From assembly GCA_020846005.1 (NCBI GenBank), contig JADLEQ010000022.1:42360-106359 (forward strand): DNA of 64,000 bases, read 5' to 3'. Source of the DNA: Polyangiaceae bacterium (lineage in GTDB: Bacteria; Myxococcota_A; Polyangia; Polyangiales; Polyangiaceae). The notes beneath the pieces are model-generated. The model saw nothing but the letters and a program-made list of their open reading frames with translations, was not told the DNA's origin and did no database searches. Within the stretch, counting starts at the first letter, position 1. The number at the start of each line of letters is the position of its first letter. Shown piece by piece: positions 51,489 through 60,900 of the stretch. The position numbers and the translations under genes were made by a program.

Positions 51489-53809
51489 GCGCCTCGCTCG
51501 AGGTGCTCGCGCACGAGGAGCGCTGCGAGCTCGGCGTCCGCGCGCCCCCCGGTCGCGCGCATGACGGCGCCGACCAGCGCGCCCGCCACGCCAGCGTTCC
51601 CCGAGCGGAACCGCGCGACGAGCGGCTCGGACTCGCCGAGCACCTGCGCCACGATCGGATCGAGGCGGGCGCGGTCGGAGATCTTGGCGAGGCCCCGCGC
51701 CTCGACGAGCGCGCGGGGAGAGCCGCCGGAACGCGCGATCTCGGCGAGCACCTCGCGCCCCGTCGCCGCAGTGATCGCGCCGGCGTCGACCAGCGCCACC
51801 AGCTCGGCGAGCTCGGTCGCGCCCACCGGCAGCGTCGACGCAGCGCGATCCGCGAGGCGCGCCCGGAGCTCGCCGGCGACCCACGTGCCGACGAGGCGGG
51901 CCCGCGCGCGCCCCGCCGCGAGCGTCGCGGAGAAGAGCGCGTGCAGCTCCGAGTCCGCCGCGAGCGCTCGGGCGTCGTCGGGCGCGAGATCGTGCTCGGC
52001 CCGGAGCGCCTCGGCGGCGGGCGAGAGCGGCGCCACCTCCCGGGCAGCGGGCGCGCCGCCGGAGCGCGCCCCGCCCGCTGCCCTCCTCGCGGGAGCCGCG
52101 ACGGGCCCTCGGGCCTCGGGATCGCGCCGCGCCTGCTCGCGCGCCCAGCCGTCCTTCAGGGCGACCGTGCGGTTCAGCGCCAACGCGCCGGCCCCGCTGC
52201 ACGCCTCGTCCACCAAGAAATACCCGTGGCGCTCGAGCTGGAAGCGATCGCCGGGGGCAGCGCCTCCGAGGCTCGGCTCGAGTCGCGCGGACACGACCTC
52301 AAGCGAGCGCGGGTTCAGGTCGAGGAGCGGATCGCGGCCACCGGCGCCGGGCTCGGGCGCCGAGAACAGCCGATCGTAGAGGCGCACCTCGGCCGGGACG
52401 GCGTGGCGGGCGCTGACCCAGTGGATCGTGCCCTTCGCGCTCGCGAGCGCCGACGCGTCCGCCTCGTCCACCTCGACCGCGCGGAGTTCCGCCACGTCGC
52501 CGCCCTCGTCACGGACGACGCCGACCACGCGCACGACGCACGCGTGGCGGAGCCGGACGCACGCGCCCGGCGCGAGGCGGCGCCAGCCGGGAGGCGGCGC
52601 GGCGTCGAAATCCTCTCGCTCGACGAGGAGCTCACGCGAGAGCGGGAGGCGCCGCGTCGTGGGGGCGCCGGCGGGCGCGGCCACGTCCTGTGGCCAGTAG
52701 GGGGCGTCGAGCCACCGCTCGTCCGTGGCCGGCAGCGACTCGAGGGTGAGACGCAGCGGACGCAGGACGCCGAGCACACGCGGCGAGCGCCGCGAGAGAT
52801 CCTCGCGCAGGACGTGCTCGAGCAGCGCTACGTCGACCACGCTGTTGTGCTTCGCGACGCCGATGCGCTCGCAGAACTCACGGATCGCCTCGGGCGTGTA
52901 CCCGCGCCGCCGCATGCCCGCGAGCGTCGGGAGGCGGGGGTCGTCCCACCCCGACACGTGCCCGCCCTCGACCAGCTCGAGGAGTTTCCGCTTGCTCATC
53001 ACCGTGTAGCCGAGCTCGAGCCGCGCGAACTCCGTCTGCTCGCTCCGCCGCGCGCCCGGCAGCCGCGCGACCTGCGTCTTCTCGATGACCCAGTCGTAGA
53101 GCGCGCGGTTGTTCTCGAACTCGAGCGTGCAGAGCGAGTGCGTGACGCCCTCGAGCGCGTCGCAGAGCGGGTGCACGAAATCATAGAGCGGGAAGATCCG
53201 CCAGCTCGTCCCGAGGCGGTAGTGGGCGGCGTGGCGGATGCGCCACAGCGGCGGATCGCGCAGCTTCATGTTGGGGCTCGCCATGTCGATCCGCGCGCGG
53301 AGCACCATCGCGCCGTCCGGGTGCTCGCCGCGCCGCATCTCCTGGAACAGGCGGAGGCTCTCTTCGGCGGAGCGGGAGCGGCCTGGGCTCGGGTGACCGG
53401 CCTCGCCGACCGTGCCGCGACAGGCGCGAAAGTCGTCCTCGGTGAGTGTGCACACGTACGCGTCGCCACGCTCGATCAGGCCCACCGAGAGCTCGAAGAG
53501 GCGCTCGAAGGTGTCGCTGGCGAAGTAGCGGCGCTCGCCCCAATCGAAGCCGAGCCAGCGGACGGCGTCCTCGAGCGCGCGGACGTAGCGCTCGTCCTCG
53601 GTGGTCGGGTTGCTGTCGTCGAAGCGCAGGTGGCAGCGCCCGCCGAGCTCGCGGGCCACGCCGAAGTTGAGGCAGATGCTCTTGGCGTGGCCGATGTGCG
53701 GGAAGCCGTTGGGCTCCGGGGGGAAGCGCGTGACGAGAGCGCCGCCGTGCTTGCCGGCGGCGAGGTCGGCGCGGATGAGCTCGCGGACGAAGTCGGTGGC
53801 GTCGGGCAT
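51485..53809 (-). CDS. glnS: Glutaminyl-tRNA synthetase with YqeY/GatB-like C-terminal domain
   Basis: 774-aa class I synthetase that charges tRNA-Gln. Catalytic motifs: RFPPEPNGFPHIGHAKSI (HIGH at 38-41) and YTVMSKRKLLELV (KMSKS-like) near residue 270; LRFDDSNPTTED and the two anticodon-binding barrels follow to about 555. The final 150 residues (after PAARRAAGGARSGG) match the YqeY/GatB-tail fold: ELAELVALVDAGAITAATGREVLAEIARSGGSPRALVEARGLAKISD and RSGNAGVAGALVGAVMRATGGRADAELAALLVREHL. This extra domain helps tRNA binding in Deinococcus-type GlnRS (family knowledge). ATG at 53809. Confidence 0.95.
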   Translation of the reverse strand: MPDATDFVRELIRADLAAGKHGGALVTRFPPEPNGFPHIGHAKSICLNFGVARELGGRCHLRFDDSNPTTEDERYVRALEDAVRWLGFDWGERRYFASDTFERLFELSVGLIERGDAYVCTLTEDDFRACRGTVGEAGHPSPGRSRSAEESLRLFQEMRRGEHPDGAMVLRARIDMASPNMKLRDPPLWRIRHAAHYRLGTSWRIFPLYDFVHPLCDALEGVTHSLCTLEFENNRALYDWVIEKTQVARLPGARRSEQTEFARLELGYTVMSKRKLLELVEGGHVSGWDDPRLPTLAGMRRRGYTPEAIREFCERIGVAKHNSVVDVALLEHVLREDLSRRSPRVLGVLRPLRLTLESLPATDERWLDAPYWPQDVAAPAGAPTTRRLPLSRELLVEREDFDAAPPPGWRRLAPGACVRLRHACVVRVVGVVRDEGGDVAELRAVEVDEADASALASAKGTIHWVSARHAVPAEVRLYDRLFSAPEPGAGGRDPLLDLNPRSLEVVSARLEPSLGGAAPGDRFQLERHGYFLVDEACSGAGALALNRTVALKDGWAREQARRDPEARGPVAAPARRAAGGARSGGAPAAREVAPLSPAAEALRAEHDLAPDDARALAADSELHALFSATLAAGRARARLVGTWVAGELRARLADRAASTLPVGATELAELVALVDAGAITAATGREVLAEIARSGGSPRALVEARGLAKISDRARLDPIVAQVLGESEPLVARFRSGNAGVAGALVGAVMRATGGRADAELAALLVREHLERGA

Positions 53810-53966
53810 CGCGCGGGTTCTAGCGCGGGACGGCGTGGAGGCGGGTGCGGCCCGCCTCGCGCCCCGCTGCGGGCCCGGGCGCCGGGTGGCGCGGCCGCCA
53901 GCTCACACCCCGGGGCGCGGTGGACGCGGTGGGGGGGGGCCCGGTGGCGGGTTGCGCCGCGGACGA

Positions 53967-55625
53967 ATGGCGGCCTACGCTCGCGCCACCGTGGACACGG
54001 ACACCCTCGCGCCGGGGACGATGATCGGCCGCTACTCAGTGGCGCGCCTGCTCGGCAAGGGCGGGATGGGCGCGGTCTACGAGGCCACCCACGTCGAGCT
54101 CCAGAAGCGCGTCGCGGTGAAGCTGATCCACCCGCAGTTCGCGACCTCACCGGAGGTGCGCGCGCGGTTCGTCCGCGAGGGCCAGGCGGCGTCGCGGATC
54201 CGCCACCCCCACGTCGTCGACGTGTACGACGTGGGGCTCCACGGGGACACCCCCTACCTAGTGATGGAGTTCCTCGAGGGCGAGGACCTCTCCGCGCTGC
54301 TCGCGCGCGAGAAGCGGCTCGCCCTACCGCGGCTGGTCGAGATCATGATCCCGGTACTGTCCGCCGTGGCAGCGGCGCACGACCTCGGCATCGTGCACCG
54401 GGACCTGAAGCCCGAGAACGTCCACCTGTGCTGGGAGCGGGGCTCCGTGCAGCCCAAGGTGCTCGATTTCGGGATCTCGAAGCTGGTCGAGCAGCAGACG
54501 AGTCAGGCCGCGACACACACCTCGGCCCTCCTCGGGACGCCGCTGTACATGTCGCCGGAGCAGGCCGCGTCGTCGAAGACGATCGACCACCGCGCCGACC
54601 AGTACTCGCTCGGCGTGATACTGTACGAGCTCGGCACGGGGCGCCGGCCGTTCGAGCACGAGGCGCTCTACCTCCTGCTCCACGCGATCGTGCAGGGGGA
54701 GTTCCCGCCGCCGCGCGCGGTCGCGCCGGACCTGCCCCCCGAGTTCGAGCAGGTCGTGCTGACGGCGATGGCGCGGACCCCGCAGCAGCGCTTCGAGTCG
54801 GTGCGCGCGCTCGGGCGAGCGCTGCTGCCGTTCGGCACCGATCGCATCAAGGTGCTGTTCGCCGAGGAGTTCGGCTACCAGGGCGCCCTCTCCGGGTCGG
54901 CGCCCGGCTACTCTTCGGCGTTCGGCTCGAGCCCGGCGTTGCCGGTGGCGGGCGTGGTCGGCTCCACCTCCAGCGTATCCCAGCCCTCCGTCGGCACCCA
55001 CCCGGGGTGGGTACCCGCGGGCCCGTCCTTCGGCGCCCCCCAGCCCGCCCCGGCTACAGGGCCCGGTCTCCCCCCCCAGCCCCCGAGCGACACGACGGGC
55101 GCGCTCTCCACGACGAGCGCGGCGCGGCGCTCGAAGGGGCCGGTGATCGGGGCCGTCGTCGGCCTCGGCGTGCTGGTGGCCGGCGGGGTGGGTGCGGCGG
55201 TGGTGCTCGGCGGCGGCGAGACGCCCACGCCGACTCAGAGCGCGACGGGCGCCGCGACGCCTCCGCCGTCGAGCGCCCCGGCGCCGTCCGCCCAGGCGGC
55301 CGCGCCTTCCGCCGGCTCGGCGGCGTCCGCCCGCGTGATGCTGAGCACGACGCCGGCGGGCGCGACCGTGACGGTGGGCGGCAAGCGCGTCGGGGTCACG
55401 CCGCTCCCGCTCGAGGTCCCGAGCGGCGGCATCGAGCTCGAGGTGACGCTGGGCGGCCACGAGCCCGTCCAGCGACGGATCACCCCGAGCGACGGCCAGG
55501 AGATCTCGATCCCGCTCGCGGCGACGCCCGCGATCGGCCGCCGGCCGCCCGGGCCCGCGGGCCGCCCCCCGGACACCAAGCCCCCCGAGCCCAAGCCAGG
55601 TATGCCCAAGCTCGCCCCGAGGTAG
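53967..55625 (+). CDS. Serine/threonine kinase with C-terminal PEGA domain
   Basis: 552-aa kinase. VARLLGKGGMGAVYEATHVELQKRVAVKLI, GIVHRDLKPENVHLC, KVLDFGISKLV and GTPLYMSPEQAASSKTIDHRADQYSLGVILYEL mark the kinase (about 20-295). A Gly/Ser/Pro linker, one membrane helix (PVIGAVVGLGVLVAGGVGAAVVLGGG) and a PEGA domain (ARVMLSTTPAGATVTVGGKRVGVTPLPLEVPSGGIELEVTLGGHEP) follow. PEGA domains sit outside the inner membrane. ATG at 53967 (GTG 53991 is an alternative). Three bases before the next gene. Confidence 0.92.
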   Translation: MAAYARATVDTDTLAPGTMIGRYSVARLLGKGGMGAVYEATHVELQKRVAVKLIHPQFATSPEVRARFVREGQAASRIRHPHVVDVYDVGLHGDTPYLVMEFLEGEDLSALLAREKRLALPRLVEIMIPVLSAVAAAHDLGIVHRDLKPENVHLCWERGSVQPKVLDFGISKLVEQQTSQAATHTSALLGTPLYMSPEQAASSKTIDHRADQYSLGVILYELGTGRRPFEHEALYLLLHAIVQGEFPPPRAVAPDLPPEFEQVVLTAMARTPQQRFESVRALGRALLPFGTDRIKVLFAEEFGYQGALSGSAPGYSSAFGSSPALPVAGVVGSTSSVSQPSVGTHPGWVPAGPSFGAPQPAPATGPGLPPQPPSDTTGALSTTSAARRSKGPVIGAVVGLGVLVAGGVGAAVVLGGGETPTPTQSATGAATPPPSSAPAPSAQAAAPSAGSAASARVMLSTTPAGATVTVGGKRVGVTPLPLEVPSGGIELEVTLGGHEPVQRRITPSDGQEISIPLAATPAIGRRPPGPAGRPPDTKPPEPKPGMPKLAPR

Positions 55626-55627
55626 CC

Positions 55628-56923
55628 ATGAGGAGATGGACGAGGAGGAGGATCGCAGCGCTGGCTGCGGCGGGTCTGGTCGCCGCGGCCGCGCTCGCGC
55701 ACGCGGACCCGGCGGCGGAGGCGCGCTTCCACGACGAAGAGGCGCGCAAGCACTACGAGGCGGGCCGCTACGATCGGGCGCTCGAGGCCTTCTTCAGGGA
55801 GCAGCGGGTGGCCCCGAACCCGAGGATCGCGTTCAACATCGCGCTCTGCTTCGCGCAGCTCGGCCGCTCGGAGGAGGCGTACATGTACTTCGCGGAGTAC
55901 GCCGCGTCGTCGGATCAGGACACCGAGCGCCGCGCGTTCACTCAGAAGTCACTGGCCGAGCTCGAGGGGAAGGTGGCGCGCGTCCGCGTGAAGACCAACC
56001 CGCCCGGCGCGCGCGTGTACGTCGACAAGCTGGAGCACGGGGACTACGGCGCGACGCCGCGGGTCGTCGCGCTGGCCGAGGGCGAGCGCAAGATCTGGGT
56101 GGAGCTCGACGGCCACCGCCGAGCGGAGCGGGTCGTGGCCGCGAAGAAGGGTCAGGAGGTCACCGTCGAGCTCTCGCTCGAGGCCGTGCTCGGGACGCTC
56201 TCCGTCGCGTCGAGCGCGCCGGGCGAGGCCTTGGTGAAGAACGCGGCGGGCGAGATCGTCGCGAAGGGCGCGACGCCCCTCGCGGCGAAGATCCGGCCTG
56301 GCAGCTACGAGGTCGAGGTCCGCGCCAAGGGGCACAAGCCGTGGCGGGGCCTGGCGGAGGTCGTCGCGGAGGCGTCGCGATCGGTGGCGGCCGCGCCCGA
56401 GCCGCTCCCCAAGCCGACCGGCGACGTGACCGTCACGGCGAACCGCTCGGGCGCCGTCGTCGAGCTCGACGGCGAGCCGGCGGGGTTCACGCCGACCATC
56501 CTCGGCGGCGTCGGCGTCGGGCGTCACCGCCTCCGCGTGCGGGGCGACGGCGTCCGGGAGTGGGTCGGCGCGGTCGACGTGGGGGCGGACGAGCGGTCCT
56601 GGGTCACCGTCGCCCTCGAGCCCCCCAGCGCCACGACGCGCGCGAGCGCGACGTGGGTGCTGGCCGGGCTCGGCGGGCTCTCGCTGCTCGGCTCCGGCGT
56701 CACCGGCTACATGGCGCTCTCGAACACGGACGACTTCAACGCTTCGCGCAGCGCGGGCGAGCGCGCGGACCTGCGCGACCGCGGCATCGCTCTGCGCACC
56801 GCCTCCGACGTGATGCTCGTCACGGGCCTGGTCACCGTCGGGGCGGCGGCGGTGCTCTACTTCGTGACGGAGAAGGTCGAGGGGCGGGAGTCTTCGGCCA
56901 CGGTCTCGAAGGGGGACCGATGA
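55628..56923 (+). CDS. TPR/PEGA envelope protein
   Basis: 431-aa secreted protein with a signal ending AAAALAHA. TPR repeats (ARKHYEAGRYDRALEAFFREQRVAPNPRIAFNIALCFAQLGRSEEAYMYFAEYAA), then PEGA-type domains (VRVKTNPPGARVYVDKLEHGDYGATPRVVALAEGERKIWVELDGHR; DVTVTANRSGAVVELDGEPAGFTPTILGGVGVGRHRLRVRGDG) and two C-terminal membrane helices (WVLAGLGGLSLLGSGVTGYMAL; VMLVTGLVTVGAAAVLYFVTEK). ATG at 55628. Coupled to the paralogue downstream (ATGA). Confidence 0.9.
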   Translation: MRRWTRRRIAALAAAGLVAAAALAHADPAAEARFHDEEARKHYEAGRYDRALEAFFREQRVAPNPRIAFNIALCFAQLGRSEEAYMYFAEYAASSDQDTERRAFTQKSLAELEGKVARVRVKTNPPGARVYVDKLEHGDYGATPRVVALAEGERKIWVELDGHRRAERVVAAKKGQEVTVELSLEAVLGTLSVASSAPGEALVKNAAGEIVAKGATPLAAKIRPGSYEVEVRAKGHKPWRGLAEVVAEASRSVAAAPEPLPKPTGDVTVTANRSGAVVELDGEPAGFTPTILGGVGVGRHRLRVRGDGVREWVGAVDVGADERSWVTVALEPPSATTRASATWVLAGLGGLSLLGSGVTGYMALSNTDDFNASRSAGERADLRDRGIALRTASDVMLVTGLVTVGAAAVLYFVTEKVEGRESSATVSKGDR

Positions 56924-57912
56924 GGCGCCGGTTCGCGTGGGCGCTCGGCGCGGCGACGGCGCTCGCCGTCCCGAGCGCGACCGCGTCGACCGCGGTGATG
57001 ACCCGGTACTTCGACGACTTGGCGCGCGCGGCGTACGAGCAGGGCGAGCCGGCCGAGGCGCTGCAGGCCTTCCTCCTCGTCGACGCGTTGACCCCCACCC
57101 CCCTCTCCGCGTTCAACGTGGGGCTGGTCGCCGATCTGGCGAAGGAGCGGGAGCTCTCGTTCGCGTATTTGAGCCGCTACCTCGCCTCGAGCGACGCCGA
57201 CCCAGGGCGCCGGGACGAGGCCACCCGGCGGATGGCCGCGCTCCGGAGGCGCCTCGCGCTGGTGCGGGTCGAGACCACGCCGCCCGGCGCCACGGTGTAC
57301 GTGGATCGGCGCGCGCTCGGCGCGTATGGCGTCACGCCGACGACGATCGTCGTCGAGGCGGGCGAGCACACGTTGGAGCTGGAGCACCCGGACTTCCTCG
57401 TGGGCAAGGCGGGGACGCGCGCCCGCAAGGGGGCCGAGTCCAAGGTCGAGCTCGCGCTGGTCCCGCGGGTCGGGTCGCTCGACGTGACCGCCAGCGCGCG
57501 CGGGACGCTCGCGGCAGAGGACGCCGCGGGCAAGCAGCACGTCCTCGAGCTCGGCAAGCGCGCCGAGCTGCCGGTCGGCAAGTACCGCGTCCGGCTCGAA
57601 GCGCCGCGGTATCGCCCCGAGGAGGCCGAGGTGGTGATCCGCGAGGGCCTGGTCGCGAGCGTCGTGCTCGCGCCGACGCCGCTCCCCCCACCCACCGGGC
57701 GGCTGCTCGTGACCACGGGCAAGATCCGCGCGCAGGTGCACGTCGACGGGAAGGTGCGGAGCTCGACCCCGGCGACGATCGGGCGCCTCGGCGTCGGGGA
57801 CCACGAGGTCGAGGTGCGCGCGCCGGGCTACCAGACCTGGCGCCAACGGGTGACCATCCGAGAGGAGAAGGCCGTGTTCGTGGAGCCGAAGCTCGTGCGG
57901 GGGGCGCCGTGA
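56920..57912 (+). CDS. TPR/PEGA envelope protein, paralogue
   Basis: 330-aa secreted paralogue of the preceding gene, without the C-terminal helices. Signal ending PSATAS; TPR-like part (RYFDDLARAAYEQGEPAEALQAFLLVDALTPTPLSAFNVGLVADLAK); two PEGA domains (VRVETTPPGATVYVDRRALGAYGVTPTTIVVEAGEHTLELEHPDF; RLLVTTGKIRAQVHVDGKVRSSTPATIGRLGVGDHEVEVRAPGYQTWR). ATG at 56920 overlaps the upstream stop; its stop overlaps the next gene (GTGA). Probably forms a complex with its paralogue. Confidence 0.9.
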   Translation: MRRRFAWALGAATALAVPSATASTAVMTRYFDDLARAAYEQGEPAEALQAFLLVDALTPTPLSAFNVGLVADLAKERELSFAYLSRYLASSDADPGRRDEATRRMAALRRRLALVRVETTPPGATVYVDRRALGAYGVTPTTIVVEAGEHTLELEHPDFLVGKAGTRARKGAESKVELALVPRVGSLDVTASARGTLAAEDAAGKQHVLELGKRAELPVGKYRVRLEAPRYRPEEAEVVIREGLVASVVLAPTPLPPPTGRLLVTTGKIRAQVHVDGKVRSSTPATIGRLGVGDHEVEVRAPGYQTWRQRVTIREEKAVFVEPKLVRGAP

Positions 57913-60900
57913 AGCGCCGATGGATCTGGCTGGCCGCGGCCGGGGGGCTGCAGCTCGGTTGCAGCGCGCTCGTCGACTACCCCGAGTCTCGCTCCGAGGT
58001 CGGCGGCGCGTGCCGCAACGGGGTCGACGACGACTTCGACGGCTACGTCGATTGCGCGGACGGCGACTGCGCGGAGTCGTGTCGCGAGGATGACGCCGAG
58101 CGCTGCGCCAACGGGCTGGACGACGACCAGGACGATCTCGCCGACTGCGCCGACCCGGCCTGCCGCAGCTTCTGCCTGGAGAACGACGCCACACGCTGCC
58201 GGAACGGCGCGGACGACGACGGCAACGGCAAGGCCGACTGCGCCGATCCCGCCTGCTTCGAGGTGTGCCGCGAGGACGACGCGGAGCGCTGCCACAACGG
58301 TACCGACGACGACTCCGACGGCCTCGCGGACTGCCGCGATCCGGACTGCGCCGCGCACTGTCCCGAGGCGGACGCCGCGACGTGCGCCAACTCGCTCGAC
58401 GACGACCACGACGGCCGCGTCGACTGCGATGACGACGACTGCGACGGCTTCTGCCCGGAGGAGTCGAGCGACGCTTGCGCGAACGGGCGCGACGACGACG
58501 GCGATGGCGTGATCGACGGCTCCGACCCGCGCTGCTGGCTCCTGGCCCCACCGGAGGTGGCGCGGTGCGCGTCGTACGGAGCGCAGGAGCTCGTGGAGTC
58601 TTTCGACACCGCGATGCTCCTGAGCGATCCCTGGTACACCTTCGGCGGGCTCGACAGCTTCCCCGACACCTCCGATCAAGAGGGGCGGCTCGACCTCGGC
58701 AGCCCCTGGTTCGAAGCGCCGACGACCAGCCCCGGCTACGGCCCGTGGCGCGGCATGGGGAGCAGGCGGGTGCTCTCGGGGCTGCTCGACACGCTCCGGC
58801 TCGAGCTCGCTGCGCGGGTAGTCGATGGCGCCCGAGTCCGCGTCGCGCTCGTCCCGGCGGCCGGCACTCCCGACGGACAGGCGCCGCCCGAGGACCCCGC
58901 ACAGGCCCTGCTCACCGTCGACCTCGACGCGCAGGCACGGCCGCCGCGGCTGTCGCTCGCCCTGGGCGCGGCGGGTCTCTCCGCGGTGGTGCCCCTCCCG
59001 CTCGACGCGGCCGCGCCCTGCGCGGTAGGCGGCACGGTGACGTGCGCTGGTGGCTGGTACGACCTGACCGTCGCGCGAGACGGCGACGATCTGGTCGCCC
59101 GCGTCTCGGGCGCGGGCGTGGCTGAGGCCCGGGTCACCGTCGGCGACCGGCGGCTGCCAATCGACGCCGCGCGCCTCACGGTGAGCGGGAGCGGCGCGCT
59201 GGTGCAGTCCGGCGCGACCGCCGGGCAGCACGTCGCGCAGGTCGACGATTTGCGGGTGGTGTTCGAGGCGGTCGATCCGTGCGGGGCTCCGGTCCCGCAG
59301 GTGCCCGCCGCGGCGCTCGCCTGCTCGGCGACCGGCGCCGACCACGGCCACAGCCTCGCCCTGGCGCAGGACGGCTCCGCCCTCTGCGCGCTGATCCCGG
59401 AGGGCCCCGCCGACGCGCTCCCCGTGCGGGTGATGCCGTGGGTCTCGCCGGACGGCTCCTCGTGGGGGCCAGCCGGGCCCGGAGCGGTGTTCCCGGAGAC
59501 CGCCGGCCGCTCGATCGTGGGTGTGGGGATCGCGCACGACGGCAGCCAGCTCCGCGCCGCCGCGGTCGTGCGCTCGTCGAGCGTCGCGCGGCTCTTCGTG
59601 AGCGCGGCGGGCACGTGCGTCGACACCTGGAGCGCGCCGTCCCAGGTCGCGCTGCTCCCCTTCGACGCCGAGGCGCCGAGCTGGATCACCGGGCTCCCGA
59701 ACGCTCCGCACGCCATCTACTTCACTCGCCCGCCGACGGACGAGGCGCAGCGCACGCTCTGGCGCGCGACGTCCGCGGACGGCGCCACCTTCACGCTGGA
59801 AGATCGCCCGGTCGCGGAGTTCGCCGCCGAGTGGCGCGTCGCGTCGCCGCTCGCGCTCTCCCGCGTCGGCGCCCGCGACGTGGTCGCCGCGTACCGGCTC
59901 ATCGAGCCGGGTGAGCCGTCGGCGGCGGGGCTCCTGGTCGCGACCGACCCGACGCTCGGCGCGTTCGGTCGCGTGGGCGCCGGCGCGCTGCTCGCGCCCG
60001 GCGGCGGCACCACGACGTTCGACGGAGACGACATCACGGCGGCGGCGCTCGCCTGGAGTGGCTCGGCGGGGACGCTGCTCTACTCCGCGCGCTCGGTCGG
60101 CGCCGCGGACGGCTCGGCGGCGACGCGCCCGCTGCGCACGGGGACGGCACGCCTGGCGCCCGCCGGCGAAGGGCTGCCGCTCCTCTCGACTCCGGCGCCG
60201 CGCTGCGGAGACGGCGCGTGCGACGCGGACGAGTCCTGCGCCTCGTGTGCCGGCGACTGCCCGTGCGCCTCCGTCCGGCTCACGGATCGCTTCGAGGACG
60301 CCGCGCCCTGGTCAGCCGTGACGCTCGCGAGCGCGACGACACCCGCGGGGGCGCTGCTCTACGTCGACGGGCCGGCGGGCGTCGCCCGCTTCGCGAGCGG
60401 CGACTCGACCTGGCTCCATCGGCCGCTCGGGCGCCAGCTCACGGGCGACTTCCGCTTGTCGTTCGACCTCTTCGGCGCACGGGATCGGTTCAGCGGATGC
60501 AAGGCGGTGTCCGTCGGCCTGGGGCGCACGCCGACGCCGACGTCGCCGGCGCCGGACGGGCTCTTCGCCCGCTGGGTGCGCGACTCCTCCTGCTTCGAGA
60601 GCGAGACCGGCGCGGCGGTGGCGTCGATCGCGGGCGGGGTGCTCACCGAGTCCTTCGTCCCCTCCTACACCGGATGCACCGGCTACGTCCCCACGCGCGC
60701 AGACGATCGCCTCCACGTGACGTTGGTGCGCGAGGGGACGACCGCGCGCGTCGACGTGAGCGGCGAGGACGGGTGCGCCCCCGCTGCGCTCGGAGCGGCG
60801 GAGCTCACGCTCCCGGCGTCGCCCGTCCTCGGTGACGCGCTGCTCATCGGTCACGGAGCGACCTGGAACGCGACGACCTCCGAGTGGGACTCCGAGTGTG

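Noticed and set aside
51503..56923. 1806-codon open frame on the plus strand
   Set aside because: Its first part is antisense to glnS and the kinase; only the last 431 codons (from 55628) form a real TPR/PEGA gene.
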